A stretch of DNA of 64,000 bases from Aureobasidium sp. EXF-3400 (GCA_024195585.1 SWBL01000159.1:1-64000), one strand, 5' to 3'; positions 50,240 to 60,653 are shown, numbered from the stretch's first letter. Notes: generated by a model not told the origin, from the sequence alone. Numbers and translations: made by a program.

Positions 50240-51038
50240 ATGGCGGACCGCAACAAGATCCCGAGACCCAAGACTCCTGAAGACCAGCATTTCGGCGAGT
50301 CCAACGACAAAGAAACCAAGCCTGCTGATGGCGAGCACGTCAAAGACCAAGCTAACGACCACCATTCTACTACCACCACCACTCGGCCTGTCCATCTGCC
50401 CCTGCGCACCACCACAACCAAGCTCGTAGCACCAAGTCTGCTGTCGCCCTTCAGTCCTAGCAATGCTGAATTGGTTGGCCATAATCATGTGACATCCCAA
50501 ATGCCAGCTGCGCCTATCGCTCGCGGACCTGAGTTTGAACACAGAGCTGCAAGGGCAATGGAAAGAACGATGCATCTGGCACAGATTGTGAGGATGAGTA
50601 CGACGGCTGTTGCTGATGGAGAGAAGGAGAGTGATGAAGCGACTGTTGTTGTGGAAGGCAAGGCAGAAGAGGGAGATGGTACTAGGGAGGGACAAACAGG
50701 TAAAGACAAAGAAGAAAGAGAGAAGAAGAGAAAAGGGATCAAAAGCGAGGATGTTACCGAGCGTGTGAGTGCCTTTCACGCCGCCTGTCGTGTTGTTTCC
50801 TTTATATACCTTACTGACGCCACTCCAGCATAAGAGTATGATGTTCAAGTGCGGACTTGAGACTCTTGATGAAGAGTATTCGGAAGATAGCAATGACATT
50901 GTGGATGCGTGGATGGATAGACACTTCCAGCTCGGCAACGATGCTGTCGCTGCGACTGCCACTGGACCTGGAAAACATTCGACCCTGGGCTGCCTTAGCG
51001 ATCCCGGCTGCTTCACGACCCCCCCGTCAAACTGTTAA
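50240..51038 (+). CDS. Unrecognised disordered protein
   Basis: Exons 50240-50764 and 50829-51038 (GTGAGT...TCCAG) give 244 residues. The N-terminus is Pro/Lys/Asp-rich and Thr-rich. A possible globular patch follows (Ser-Pro-Phe-Ser-Pro-Ser-Asn-Ala-Glu-Leu; Ala-Arg-Ala-Met-Glu-Arg-Thr). A Lys/Glu-rich helix spans the splice site. The second exon has acidic Leu-Asp-Glu-Glu-Tyr-Ser-Glu-Asp and ends with three Cys. Without splicing the frame ends after 21 unlikely residues. No family is recognised. Confidence 0.6.
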
Positions 51039-51784
51039 TACCCCTATCTCGCCGTTTACTGTTGTACCGGTTACGATTCGTCGTGTTCGTGGCATTGACG
51101 CCCTTCACGCTGCTTCAGGAGAAATCGGAGGTATTAAGCTCGTTTAGGACGACCACGAACTTGATCGAGAACACAACGCAGACCCAGGAGATGATGAGTC
51201 AATTGATTGCGAAAAGGAGAACGAACAAATGATGGACAAAGACGAGATAGATTAGGAGAAGGAAAGGGGTCTTGGATAAAGGATGATGACGAACTGAACG
51301 CAGCATTGGAACTTGGGTAGAGACGGTTGCCTAGTTCTGACGACATGACAAGGACGAAAGAATGCCATCAAAATGTATGAGAGGTCTCGCATTGATCATG
51401 CTGTCTATTGAAGCCAATGTCTTGCCAGCGCAAGACATGTGTGAGTGGTGGTATGCAGCGTCGAGACGAGGTCGAGCTCAATGTCGCAACACCAAGCCTA
51501 GGTATATGATCGAGACACATGGAAGAGGAAGATGATGTTCAAGAGGATCCAAGACGGGCGGGTAGGGCTGGTGATAGGTGTCGGGGTGGATGCAGGGCGG
51601 GCTGGGGGGCTACGTCAACCCGGGTCCGTGCATTGACAACACAATTGGCGGGTTTGATTGTGGCAGTTGCAGCTTCCCAATCCAACTCTAGAAACAACTT
51701 AGTTGCAACATCGACACATACATTGGAAGACGACAAGACTGGGAAGGTGCGACCAAAGCAATTCACACCCCTGAAGAGTCTCAA
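51039..51784. other. Intergenic, no gene seen
   Basis: Several short frames on both strands without support. Confidence 0.55.
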
Positions 51785-53593
51785 ATGGTAGCGACGCGAC
51801 GAGCGCAGGCAAGCGCGACACCTCCGACAACGCCGTCAGCAGAACGACACTTGGATATCCAATCTGCCCCTGCCAGCACCAACAAGATGAGCAAGGAGCT
51901 GCGTCGTTTGACCATCGACGCGAATCCCAGTCTTGGAGGAGCCGCCGCTTCGTCGTCATCATCAGCGTCGGCCAAAAGAGGCACGCGGCGCAGCGGAATG
52001 CGACAGGAACTGCTGCCAGACGAAACTCAATCTCTACCCGATCAAGCACCACTGCACTTGCTGTCTGATGGTGGAGTTTTGCTCACCCCGTCACCCTCCG
52101 ACTCGCCAAACTCTCCACATGCTGCTGCTGCGACTGAACGAGTCCCTTCTCCTCCGGCCGTGACACAACCGCAGACGAGCGATCCACAACCCTCGACAGA
52201 ATCGCCTGCTCTCACTGCAAAATCTGCTGGCAAACGCAAAATCACTCAGTACTTTACCGCCGTCCCACAACCACCAAAGAACAACAAACGTCGCAAGCTT
52301 GACCACGACCATCTCGATCCACCTGCTCTGCAAAACACCCTGAGCGCGCCCGAGCCACCTGTGCCCGCACCTGCTACGTTGCCAACAGCTGCCAGTGCTC
52401 CTGAGCTCAATTCAGACGCCGTCCAAGAGTCGGAACAAACCCCATCAAATCATGTCGACGATCCAGTAGTGCACAATGTCATACAAGCGGTACACGTGCC
52501 GCAACAAGACAAGGAACCCGACAAGCCCCATGATACAGATCAAGAGCTGCTTTATGTCACGGCAGAAGAAGGTCACGACCAACAAGATGCAAAGAAAAAG
52601 GAAGACGAAGAGAAAAAGGCCCTCAAGCGGGAGCGAGAGTTGAAACGTCTGCAAATTGATGCAAAACCCGCTCTAATCGACAAACGCTCAAGGAGACAAA
52701 CGACTGTCCCACCAGCACCACCAAACGATCAAGACTCGAGACCTGCAAAACGTCAACGTCTCAGTTTGCCTGCACCTGCTGTTGCTGGTCCCTCGAGCGC
52801 AGCTGCTGATTCGACACAAGAATCTGCAAAGGTGGTTGAAGAAGTCGTTGACGAAGTTCCAGATGTCAATGCTATCGCACAGGCCTTGGCTGTACCACCA
52901 GAACCAAACCCTCCAGTCTTCCCAGCAGGCACTGATCCAAAATTACTTGCATCAGGCGAAGTCAATGACGCATGGTTGACAAAGTGGCTTGGCTACGTTG
53001 CCCATATTACTGGCGACGAAGACACGTCCAAAATTTTAACCGAAGAAGACGCCAAAGAACTTATCAAACCAGATCGCAGTGACGAGACTCAACAAGATCG
53101 ACAAAAGCGAATCAGCAATGAACTGGACATGGTCGCTGGATGGAATGTCGTTGAACAACAACAGGAAGCCGTTCAATCCAGTCCTGAACCAGAGCCTGCT
53201 CCCGTCAAACCTCCAGCAAAGAAGAAGAAGCAGAGGTTCAACCCTAAACCAAAAGGTCAACCGTACATCCCAAAAGCAAAGAGAAAGGCTCAAGAGCTTG
53301 CGGCAAAGAAGTTGGCCAAAAAGAAGGCCGAAGCAGAGGCCGCTGAAGCCAAAGTCGCTCAAGAAGCTCAGGACGCTCAAGCAGCGACACCAAATGAAGC
53401 AACAGCAGTAATGGAGATGGAAGCTGCACCTGAGCCAATCCCTGAACAACCAGCTGCGGTGCAAGATACAGAGGATCCAACAGACTGGTTAACCGATCTG
53501 ATGAATGCTACAGAGCCAATTGTGCCTGAAGAAGAACAAGGAAAGAAAACGAAGAAAAGTGCCAAAGGAAAAGGCAAGGCTAAAGTGGTTTGA
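51785..53593 (+). CDS. Large disordered protein with a PIP-box-like motif
   Basis: 602 residues, single exon from the ATG at 51785. Nearly all low complexity: Ser/Pro/Ala/Gln-rich N-terminal half, then Lys/Glu/Arg helices. Near residue 152 the sequence Gly-Lys-Arg-Lys-Ile-Thr-Gln-Tyr-Phe-Thr resembles degenerate PCNA-interacting (PIP) motifs of replication and repair proteins, followed by a basic patch (Lys-Arg-Arg-Lys). A short motif (Arg-Leu-x-Ile-Asp-Ala-x-Pro) occurs twice, near residues 41 and 293. Residues 400-440 (Trp-Leu-Thr-Lys-Trp-Leu-Gly-Tyr-Val-Ala) may be folded. A basic helix (475-530) and a C-terminal Lys-rich tail suggest nuclear localisation. Function unknown. Confidence 0.72.
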   Translation: MVATRRAQASATPPTTPSAERHLDIQSAPASTNKMSKELRRLTIDANPSLGGAAASSSSSASAKRGTRRSGMRQELLPDETQSLPDQAPLHLLSDGGVLLTPSPSDSPNSPHAAAATERVPSPPAVTQPQTSDPQPSTESPALTAKSAGKRKITQYFTAVPQPPKNNKRRKLDHDHLDPPALQNTLSAPEPPVPAPATLPTAASAPELNSDAVQESEQTPSNHVDDPVVHNVIQAVHVPQQDKEPDKPHDTDQELLYVTAEEGHDQQDAKKKEDEEKKALKRERELKRLQIDAKPALIDKRSRRQTTVPPAPPNDQDSRPAKRQRLSLPAPAVAGPSSAAADSTQESAKVVEEVVDEVPDVNAIAQALAVPPEPNPPVFPAGTDPKLLASGEVNDAWLTKWLGYVAHITGDEDTSKILTEEDAKELIKPDRSDETQQDRQKRISNELDMVAGWNVVEQQQEAVQSSPEPEPAPVKPPAKKKKQRFNPKPKGQPYIPKAKRKAQELAAKKLAKKKAEAEAAEAKVAQEAQDAQAATPNEATAVMEMEAAPEPIPEQPAAVQDTEDPTDWLTDLMNATEPIVPEEEQGKKTKKSAKGKGKAKVV

Positions 53594-54125
53594 GAAGGGC
53601 GGACGAAAAGGAAGTGGTTTGTTTGATAGCATTGTTTACGAGCATTGGAGCGTGGGGTTTTAGCAGCGGCGTTCCCTGGGTAGCATCGACGTCTGGCATT
53701 TCTAGCATTTAGATACCTGGATATCCTTACTGCTATCATTTATTATCAAATCAACGCTGTTGATTGTGCATTATCGATGAGAAGTCTTCTAGATCGGACG
53801 TGGTCGCGAGTAAGACTCGGAGGTTAAGCATGTATCTATGTTCACCTCTCCTTGTGATGTTGGTCAAGGATAGCACACTGCTAGTCATGGTTCGTATCCA
53901 GCAATGTAGTCCCGAAGACAAGGATAATCAACCAAAAGCGGCCAAAAGATGTTTCCCGAGGGACAGATATCTTGACTCTTATCCATCCAGGTCTCCCCAC
54001 ATTCGTCGCAACTGCCCATTTGATCATCGCAACTTCCTTTCCCAAACTCGTCTTGTGCCTTTGTTTTTCCAATCTATCGACTTTTCTTCTCATCGCTCGA
54101 TCAGCAGAAGAAAGCAATCGCAACC
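53594..54125. other. Intergenic, no gene seen
   Basis: Promoter-like, pyrimidine-rich leader in the last 100 bp before the FAR1-like gene. Confidence 0.6.
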
Positions 54126-55082
54126 ATGGACTTTGACGATCAACTCATCGCAAAACTCCACGCGCCCGAAAGATCCCACACACCCACACCGTCCCCACAA
54201 CCAGCCACAGAGACAACAACAACAACACCCGATCCCTCCACCTTACCTTCCTACCCGCGTCCCACCGCAACCTCCAAAGACGGCGAAAGCTACTACATCA
54301 AACCCATTCCCAGCGGCCTGCGCGGCGCAACACTAGCAGACCTAATGTCACTCTGCCACACCCATACCCTGCACAACGGCTTCGACGTAGTAAAAAAAGC
54401 AGGTGTGAAACCTACAACCCAAAAAGGCGGCAGGAAGACTATCATCCCCGGTGCTGTGTACTACAAATGGCACATCACCTGCGTACTGGGCGGAAAACCT
54501 AAAAACACGAGGCATTTGACTGAAGAGCAGAGAAGACGCGACAAAGCAAGTCTGAAGATGGGTTGTCCGAGCAGGGTGTGGGCGTGGGCGGTGGATAGAG
54601 AAAACCCCGAGGGAGCGTGGGAGATTAGGTGGGGAGATACGGATCCGGCATTACACAACCATCCTCCAGTGGATGTACGCACACTACCAAATCATCGGCG
54701 CAGAGCCAGAGAGGCAGAAGGAGTGCAAGACGCCATACGCTCAATCGCGGAAAAGGGATTGGGAAGGAAGGAAGGACTTCAGAAGTTGAGAGAGTTATTT
54801 CCTGAGGGCTTGTTTAGTGAAAAGGATGTTGCGAATGAGTTGCAGAAGTACAAGGGGTTGAGGAAACAGCAGAGAGCGGGTGGAGGACAGGAAGAGGTTG
54901 ATGGGGCAGAGCAAGAAGAGATGGAGGGTGTGGTTGAAGAAGAGGTGGAAGGGCAGTTGCAGGAAGAATTGCAGGGTCACACGAGGGAACAGCAGCAGCA
55001 TTTTCAGCAGAGTGTGCAACGCCAACAACCACAGCAGCAGCATCAGAATATGTTTGCTGCAGGTGTTCCTGCTTGTTGGTAG
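54126..55082 (+). CDS. FAR1-like DNA-binding domain protein
   Basis: 318 residues, one exon. Residues about 50-185 match the FAR1/WRKY-GCM1-like zinc fold that accompanies Mutator-type transposases: an initial Leu-Cys-His-x-His, a Tyr-Lys-Trp-His-Ile-x-Cys strand, Met-Gly-Cys-Pro-Ser-Arg-Val-Trp-Ala, and a terminal His-Asn-His-Pro-Pro. The rest is a basic helix then a Glu/Gln-rich tail ending in Gln/His tracts. No transposase domain and no terminal inverted repeats are seen, so this looks like a domesticated DNA-binding protein rather than an active element. Confidence 0.75.
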   Translation: MDFDDQLIAKLHAPERSHTPTPSPQPATETTTTTPDPSTLPSYPRPTATSKDGESYYIKPIPSGLRGATLADLMSLCHTHTLHNGFDVVKKAGVKPTTQKGGRKTIIPGAVYYKWHITCVLGGKPKNTRHLTEEQRRRDKASLKMGCPSRVWAWAVDRENPEGAWEIRWGDTDPALHNHPPVDVRTLPNHRRRAREAEGVQDAIRSIAEKGLGRKEGLQKLRELFPEGLFSEKDVANELQKYKGLRKQQRAGGGQEEVDGAEQEEMEGVVEEEVEGQLQEELQGHTREQQQHFQQSVQRQQPQQQHQNMFAAGVPACW

Positions 55083-56603
55083 GGCAGCGCTGGTCGCGAC
55101 TTGTGCTGCATTTCTACCTTGAAATTCTCACGATTCGACCTACGATCATGATCACGACTTTCGGCCAACTTCGACCCTCATGTTCTTCTTTCTCGGCACC
55201 AGATTTATCTTTGCTGTTGGGGCTTGTTGTCACGCTCCTGACTCTCCTTAGCTTCTTTCGCATGGCTTAACTGGATTTCAAATGGCCATCCGAACTGAAT
55301 ATCGGTCTCGCGGACTCGAATTGAGGATTTGAACGGTCTTTGAGTGCATGCATGCGGGATCCATAATCACGAGGCATACTACGAAACAAGACCAAAGTCG
55401 AGTGCTAAACTCCATGGAAGCCGCCTTCCGTCCTGCTTTCCAATGACAAACACACTCTGGACGGCGTTCTGAGAGCGTAGTTGGAGTGCTTGTTAACAAG
55501 GTTATGTTTGCAGTCACTATAACTCAAGTCAACAATATCAGGACCTGGACCGAGAGAAGTGTCCCTCCCTGCAGTCCTTCTGGATTGTAAGCAGCATATG
55601 ATGCACAGCAACCAAACTCGTACACGGTCGTATCTGTTGTCTCAGGGACGATGACTCTGAACCGGTGCATGAGTCTCAACCTCCATCCTACGAATCCGCA
55701 TCTGCGATCAGCAATCCGACAGAGCTGGCCTCGAATCCACTTGCAACAAACCTTCTGAAGAATCGAAGCCGTATGAATAGCAGGTCTATTACAGCTCTTT
55801 TTGTACCTAGTATCTCTTTTCTCTGCGCCAACCCCACAAAACACCTCAATCTTACCTAAGCCCCTATTACTGAAGAGCGGGCAGAAGAAGCCTCCAGATC
55901 AGAAACAAGCTAGGGGTTCTGGATACTGTAGTCGCGAGTTACATCTCTGGCTGTTCTGTGTCACCCAATCTGGCTTGGGAAGATGTGGTGGTTGTATTGC
56001 AAGTAGTCAAAGTGTATTTCTGTATCGACGTCTCAGATTGTCTATCTTGAAAGCTTCTCTTGCCTTTTGAAGCACTAAGGAATGGCTGTGAGGATTCAAT
56101 TATTTGATTGGAAGATCTCTTCTGTCTGCCATCCAGATGAGATAAATCATACTAACCACAAAGAGTTAGTTCTACCTAACATGGCCCAGTGCCTCGATCG
56201 AATAGGTTAGAAACTATTGCAAATGCCTTTCCCTCATCTGCTGATGGGATGCCACCTTTGGATCACGCTTCTCCACCTGTTTCACGCTTTGCAAAAGTGG
56301 TTGTCATCTAGCATTGATTCCCCTGAGTAAGCAGCTATGATACTATCTTGATCATTATGTCGATATACTCCAGCGGGTGGGCTCGCGCGAGGCTGTGGTG
56401 TTTGAAGGCTGTTGTCCAAGTTATTCGTCAACTCGAATAATTTGGGTTCGCCTTTCCTTGAATTTTGACAAAAGCAGTGCCCAGTCGACCATTCGCATTC
56501 TCTGTTATGATCTTGAACGCTCGAGGCTGTTGTTCATGGAGATCGCTTAGCACTAGTATCAAAACTATGGAAATGTTGTTGCCAGCTTTTCTTTCATCAA
56601 GTT
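55083..56603. other. 1.5-kb intergenic region
   Basis: No gene is supported. Short frames only. Confidence 0.55.
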
Positions 56604-56677
56604 GGTTCTGTGGTGTAGTTGGTTATCACTTCTGTCTAACACACAGGCGGTCCCCGGTTCGAACCCGGGCGGAATCA
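56604..56677 (+). tRNA. tRNA-Val (AAC), no intron
   Basis: 74 nt, anticodon loop CTAACAC, acceptor GGTTCTG with CGGAATC, D-loop with the canonical GG, T-loop GGTTCGAAC. It differs by one D-loop base from the copy at 3779-3852. A TTTT tract follows within 10 bases. Confidence 0.95.
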
Positions 56678-57090
56678 TTGCTTTTGCTCTTTGCCTTATC
56701 CCCTTTTTGTGTCTCTCATAAGGGCGGGGTCTTGTTGTTTTTGACGTTGGAAACTTTTTTTTGGAGGGCTTTTTTTGTTCTGGTGCGAAGTCTTTGGTGC
56801 GCGCAGTCGGAACCCCGCGTGGATTCTTTGACAACTTGAACTGCTTCCATTCAATTCTCAGAGATGTCACTCGACTGTAAATTTCTCGATCGTCAGAGCT
56901 CATATCGAATACGTCTGGGTACTATCGAAGGGATCTGTCAACGGATCTACTTGTTTGAGAAACCACAATTTATTTTGATTGGGAGAATATTGTTCATTTG
57001 TAGTCATTATTCGTAAATCATTACATACCTACCTCGACAGTACAGACCAGCTGAACTGTCATCAGTATATCAGAGGAGTCGTCTCAGTTC
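56678..57090. other. Intergenic, no gene seen
   Basis: 3' flank of the tRNA and of the convergent minus-strand gene. Nothing supported. Confidence 0.6.
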
Positions 57091-57957
57091 CTAATTCCAG
57101 CTTTGAGAGTTAATGTTCAAGTACTGCTCCATCTTAGGAACAGTAACATCACGCTGCATCTGGATCGCGGTAATATTAGCAAACGTCGGCATAGTCTCAG
57201 ACGTACCGAATTTGTGGACTAGATGTCCAGTGCGTTCATCCGCCCAGTTGCGCAACATACGGGCGTTTTCGCTGATGGTAAGTCTACCGCAGCGACACTT
57301 TCTGGTGTCGATCTCTGCTGCCATGATTATCGGATCTAAATGAGTGCAGATGCATGGGTGAGGGTCATCCCAGTGTTGGGCTTCGTGCTTGAACATGTCT
57401 TTCTTGACTTTTGTGCAGAAATTGCAGGTCGGGCAGCCGATGCAGTCGAGATCGATCTTGGGATCTTTTCTGTAGACGGAAGACCTGCGGGGAGATTGCT
57501 GTGGTGGTACGTTAGAGGCATGGTACTGACCTTCGTAGCTGTTCATTGCCCAGGGTGTGAATGAAGTATAATCTTGTTGGATGCGAGAGCCGTCCAAGAT
57601 GATATCTGAGGCAGTTTCTGCATCGCTCGAGGGCGTGTTTTGGGCAGCAGAGACGAGTTGATCGAAAGCCTGCTCGCGGGTAGTCCATTGCACAACGCGA
57701 AAGCGATAACCAACAGAGGCAAACAGTTCAGCCGTCTCGTAGATGAATTGATTAGGCATGGGATCACCTCGCAAGACCCATCTCTCAAGAATACTTTGAA
57801 CTTGACCAGCAAGATCATTTTGAGTCTGCATTTGTGCCAGGAAAAGAATGTGGTTGGCTAACTGGATCATATCAGTAAATTGACAACGCTCAATCATTGA
57901 ACAGGAAGTAGAGTATGTCTCCAGGACAGGTGGGTTGAGGGCGGTACATCGAGTCAT
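57091..57957 (-). CDS. Protein with a C2H2-like finger
   Basis: 288 residues from the ATG at 57957, single exon. The N-terminal half is helical. Residues about 173-240 are Cys/His-rich: Cys-x2-Cys-x2-Cys-x2-Cys, with the last pair forming Cys-x2-Cys-x9-His-x3-His (C2H2-like), then His-Pro-Cys-x-Cys-x-His and Cys-x-Cys-Gly. More than one zinc is likely. DNA or protein binding is inferred only. The upstream region holds a dense cluster of HMG core sites. Confidence 0.6.
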   Translation of the reverse strand: MTRCTALNPPVLETYSTSCSMIERCQFTDMIQLANHILFLAQMQTQNDLAGQVQSILERWVLRGDPMPNQFIYETAELFASVGYRFRVVQWTTREQAFDQLVSAAQNTPSSDAETASDIILDGSRIQQDYTSFTPWAMNSYEGQYHASNVPPQQSPRRSSVYRKDPKIDLDCIGCPTCNFCTKVKKDMFKHEAQHWDDPHPCICTHLDPIIMAAEIDTRKCRCGRLTISENARMLRNWADERTGHLVHKFGTSETMPTFANITAIQMQRDVTVPKMEQYLNINSQSWN

Positions 57958-58134
57958 GAACTAAGTCATCTCCAGGATGTGCTCATGGGTCGCGCAATTG
58001 TAGTCGGTCATTTTGCTTTTTGGTGTCGGTAATGATTTTCTGTACAAATTACGCGGATCGCCAGGATGTGAGAAGAAAGACGAGTTTGAGTACGGGATGG
58101 CTTATGTATTGGGGAGCTCGAGGGCTGGCGCAGA

Positions 58135-58242
58135 ACAAAGACGTTTCTTGTACTGATGCATTGTTTTCTTTGAACAAAGCCACAATGCCTTCTGTCTTGG
58201 ATGGCTTTGTCGACCTTTGTAACCGACGCTTTGTTGCTTTGT
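58135..58242. promoter_or_regulatory. Dense ACAAAG/CTTTGT cluster
   Basis: Six copies of the HMG core in 108 bp: ACAAAG at 58135 and 58174, CTTTGT at 58205, 58215, 58229 and 58237. The cluster sits 178-285 bp upstream of the minus-strand gene starting at 57957. It resembles the clusters beside the HMG-box gene at 12.3 kb. Functional binding is an inference. Confidence 0.4.
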
Positions 58243-58504
58243 CTTCGTTCTTATTCTCAGAGCAGCATTGAATTGCACAACAGAGTCGCGATACAGCGTG
58301 GTAGTCGTCGAGAACTGTATCAACATCCTATTGGGGGTTGAAAATGGTCAGGAGAGAACAGTCTAGTCTGATCAGATGGTCAGATTGTGACAGAAGAAGA
58401 AGAAGATAGAAGCGACAGACGATGAGAAACTCAACAACCCCTTGGCTTTGTCGATTTGTTTAATTGGTCGATAGATGGGTATTACCGAGCGACAGTAGAC
58501 GTGA
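58243..58504. other. Intergenic, no gene seen
   Basis: Short A/T-rich stretch between the cluster and the stop of the DUF3632-like gene. Nothing supported. Confidence 0.55.
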
Positions 58505-59021
58505 TCATGCTGTTCTAGATGACGTTTTCGAGTAGTCGAAGAGAGTATATATACCATCAGATTCCAACAAATCCCGGAAAGCTTTGAGACTGCTCTTCTC
58601 ATAGTCTCCAGTATCTTGCTCGACTTGTTCCGCAAACTCAGGAGCGAACAACGGTAGATTTGACCATATTCTGGTGTTATGGCCCCAGATCTGTAGCGTC
58701 TCGACTTGAGTCTTCTTGAGCTCAGCCACGAAATCAACTAGTCTCTGGATCGCATAGTGTCCTGGAGGTATTTGCTGTAAGAGTTCAAACATTGGTGGCC
58801 AGACTCCGTAGAGAAACCTTACTGGGTCTCTGCTCCGCACGTCCAAGCTGCCAGTTATTGTCGTTTGGTATAATGAGTTGACCGAATCGGCCGCTCTCGC
58901 TGCGGCACCACTAGACTCCTGTAGAAGTATCTCTTGTCAACATTTTTGATCAGCAGGTGTTGTATCATGTACATACATATTCTCCCTGCGCAATGCTTTG
59001 CAGGTTGTTAGCAATGAACAT
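58505..59021 (-). CDS. DUF3632-like fungal protein, short
   Basis: Exon 1 (59021-58977, 15 codons) and exon 2 (58918-58505), joined over a GTATGT...CTACAG intron, give 152 residues. The pattern fits the fungal DUF3632 group: an Ala/Ser-rich start, Phe-Leu-Tyr-Gly-Val-Trp, Ile-Pro-Pro-Gly-His-Tyr-Ala-Ile-Gln-Arg-Leu-Val-Asp-Phe, and Trp-Ser-Asn-Leu-Pro-Leu-Phe-Ala-Pro-Glu-Phe. Members are usually 250-300 residues, so this one is about half-length and may be truncated at its C-terminus, where the sequence becomes unlike the family. Function unknown. Confidence 0.65.
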
Positions 59022-59587
59022 TCTAGTTTATATATAGGTCAAAGTGGAAGGCATTGGATAAAGTGCTGAGTTCATGCAACACACAGTTCGCGAGGAGGCG
59101 AGTCGTGTCGTGACTGGTGCCAAGTGCATGATAATTTAACCACGGCTAGCAATACGTTGAATCTCTCGGCTACTTAATCATGGTTGAAGGGACATAGCCG
59201 TATGTAACAGTCCAGTAGGTGGGCGAGTGAATATTGGAGGTAAGAAATCTGGCGAGGATGATGGACTATCAGTGAAGGCTATGATTGTTGCTATTGGACG
59301 TTATGAGTCGCTGCGTCAGCATTGTGCACGCTTGGTCAGCCTCATACTTCATCTCATTTTGTTTATTGTCCTTTGTGAACGACCAAAACTCCTACGCACA
59401 ATCTCAGCACAGTGATCTCAGCCTTGCTCACATCATTAAAGAATCATTGTTACCACGGCACCTCTTTTGCCATCGAGCAAAGTCACTCTTCGACCTTCGT
59501 CAACACTGCACAAGGTTCCGTGGCTGTCACACTCACCGACCTCGACGGTGAATCCCCTCTAACGACCCTTCTGTTCACAAGAGCAAC
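59022..59587. other. Intergenic, no intact gene
   Basis: Short frames only. The last 150 bp may include decayed 5' parts of the Mei2-like pseudogene. Confidence 0.5.
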
Positions 59588-59905
59588 ATGAAGTATTGGC
59601 GCTTACATCAACCTCAAACTGTCAATCTGAGACAGATCGAGGCAGGTGCCAATGCTCGCACCGCGATCATGCTGCGTAGCATCACCAACTACGCGGAGTT
59701 CAAGGACTCAAAGATCTTTCTTGACGCCACCTTCAAAGGCGGTAGCTCACTACGACTTCTCCTACCTGTGCATTGGCTTGTCTCGGGGCGCCCACGTCCG
59801 AGCTCCAATCTGGACACCCTTCGTCAACACCAACACATACTTGTGTCTCTGTGAGTTCTCTTCCTGGTGTTCCAGTTATTCAACAACACGATCAGGTCAC
59901 TGACC
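59588..59905 (+). pseudogene. Mei2-type RRM pseudogene (frameshifted)
   Basis: The first frame (59588 to about 59745) reads Asn-Ala-Arg-Thr-Ala-Ile-Met-Leu-Arg-Ser-Ile, matching the RNP2-like Arg-Thr-x-x-Met-Leu-Arg-Asn-Ile core of the Mei2 C-terminal RRM (RRM_2). It then loses register at about 59745 by one base. The next frame continues with His-Tyr-Asp-Phe-Ser-Tyr-Leu-Cys-Ile and, near 59830-59860, Asn-Thr-Asn-Thr-Tyr-Leu-Cys-Leu-Cys-Glu-Phe, a corrupted version of the RNP1 segment. The two frames abut without splice sites, and the first ends within codons, so an intron does not explain it. Mei2 proteins promote meiosis in fission yeast; this copy appears dead. Confidence 0.6.
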
Positions 59906-60064
59906 AGACGCCATAGGACACTATGTCTCTTGCCGTGGCTTTCGGGCTTTGTCCCCCCGCGCCGCGGCAGAGGCTTTTGGACTCTTGTCCCACTGAAGGA
60001 CAGGCCTTCCTCTGCTGCGGCGAGGAAAAGCAGTCTGCGCTTGCATCAACGACAACAAAGCAAG

Positions 60065-60653
60065 ATGTCTACCTTCTGGAGCAAACTCAAGGCTTTCCTC
60101 TGCTGCGGTGAGGAAGAAAAGCCCGGCACTGTCATCGTGAGTTACACGCTGTTGTTGACATCAGCTTAACTGACGCATTCGTGCAACAGGGCGAGCCTTT
60201 CGACTTTAAACGTTTTGAAGTTGAACTTGCCGGCCTTTCCGAGCACGAGTTAGTCCTACCTGTCTCACTGTCTACAATGAAGACTTATCTGCTGACACCT
60301 GATGTATTAAACGCTCCTTGATCCGCAACAGACCCGTCCTAGCCACTTATCCCCTCCACACCGACGGAACTCAGCATGCTGCTCGACTGGATCGGGCTAA
60401 AGCCCACGGCAGAGCACTGAGCGAATCCATCATGTTAGTCACCACCACTGCAATGTGGGCCTTTGGAGCTAAAAGCTCTAGTTATTCTGCATTAGCTAAC
60501 GAAAGCACTTCGATGACACAGCCTCTGAACTCTGAAGAAGACACCACACCCAACGAGACAAAGGAGCTGCTGCCTTGCTATGCAGATTGTTTCTACGCCA
60601 TTGCCACCACCAACACAATGTCAAACCTCGAGCACGTACATCACCAACGCTAG
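60065..60653 (+). CDS. Small protein with a CRIB-like motif
   Basis: Exons 60065-60136, 60190-60248 and 60332-60653 (donors GTGAGT and GTTAGT, acceptors CAACAG) give 150 residues with phase kept at both junctions. It begins Met-Ser-Thr-Phe-Trp-Ser-Lys-Leu-Lys-Ala-Phe-Leu-Cys-Cys, a possible amphipathic or palmitoylated start. At the first junction it reads Val-Ile-Gly-Glu-Pro-Phe-Asp-Phe-Lys-Arg-Phe, similar to the Ile-x-x-Pro-x-x-Phe start of CRIB motifs that bind Cdc42/Rac, but the His residues are missing. The C-terminal half is Ser/Thr/Ala-rich. A partial copy of exon 1 lies 88 bp upstream. It may be a young or decaying gene. Confidence 0.5.

Noticed and set aside
59027..59036. TATA box for the DUF3632-like gene
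   Set aside because: The tatata run lies only about 6 bp before the chosen ATG, too close to act as its TATA box.
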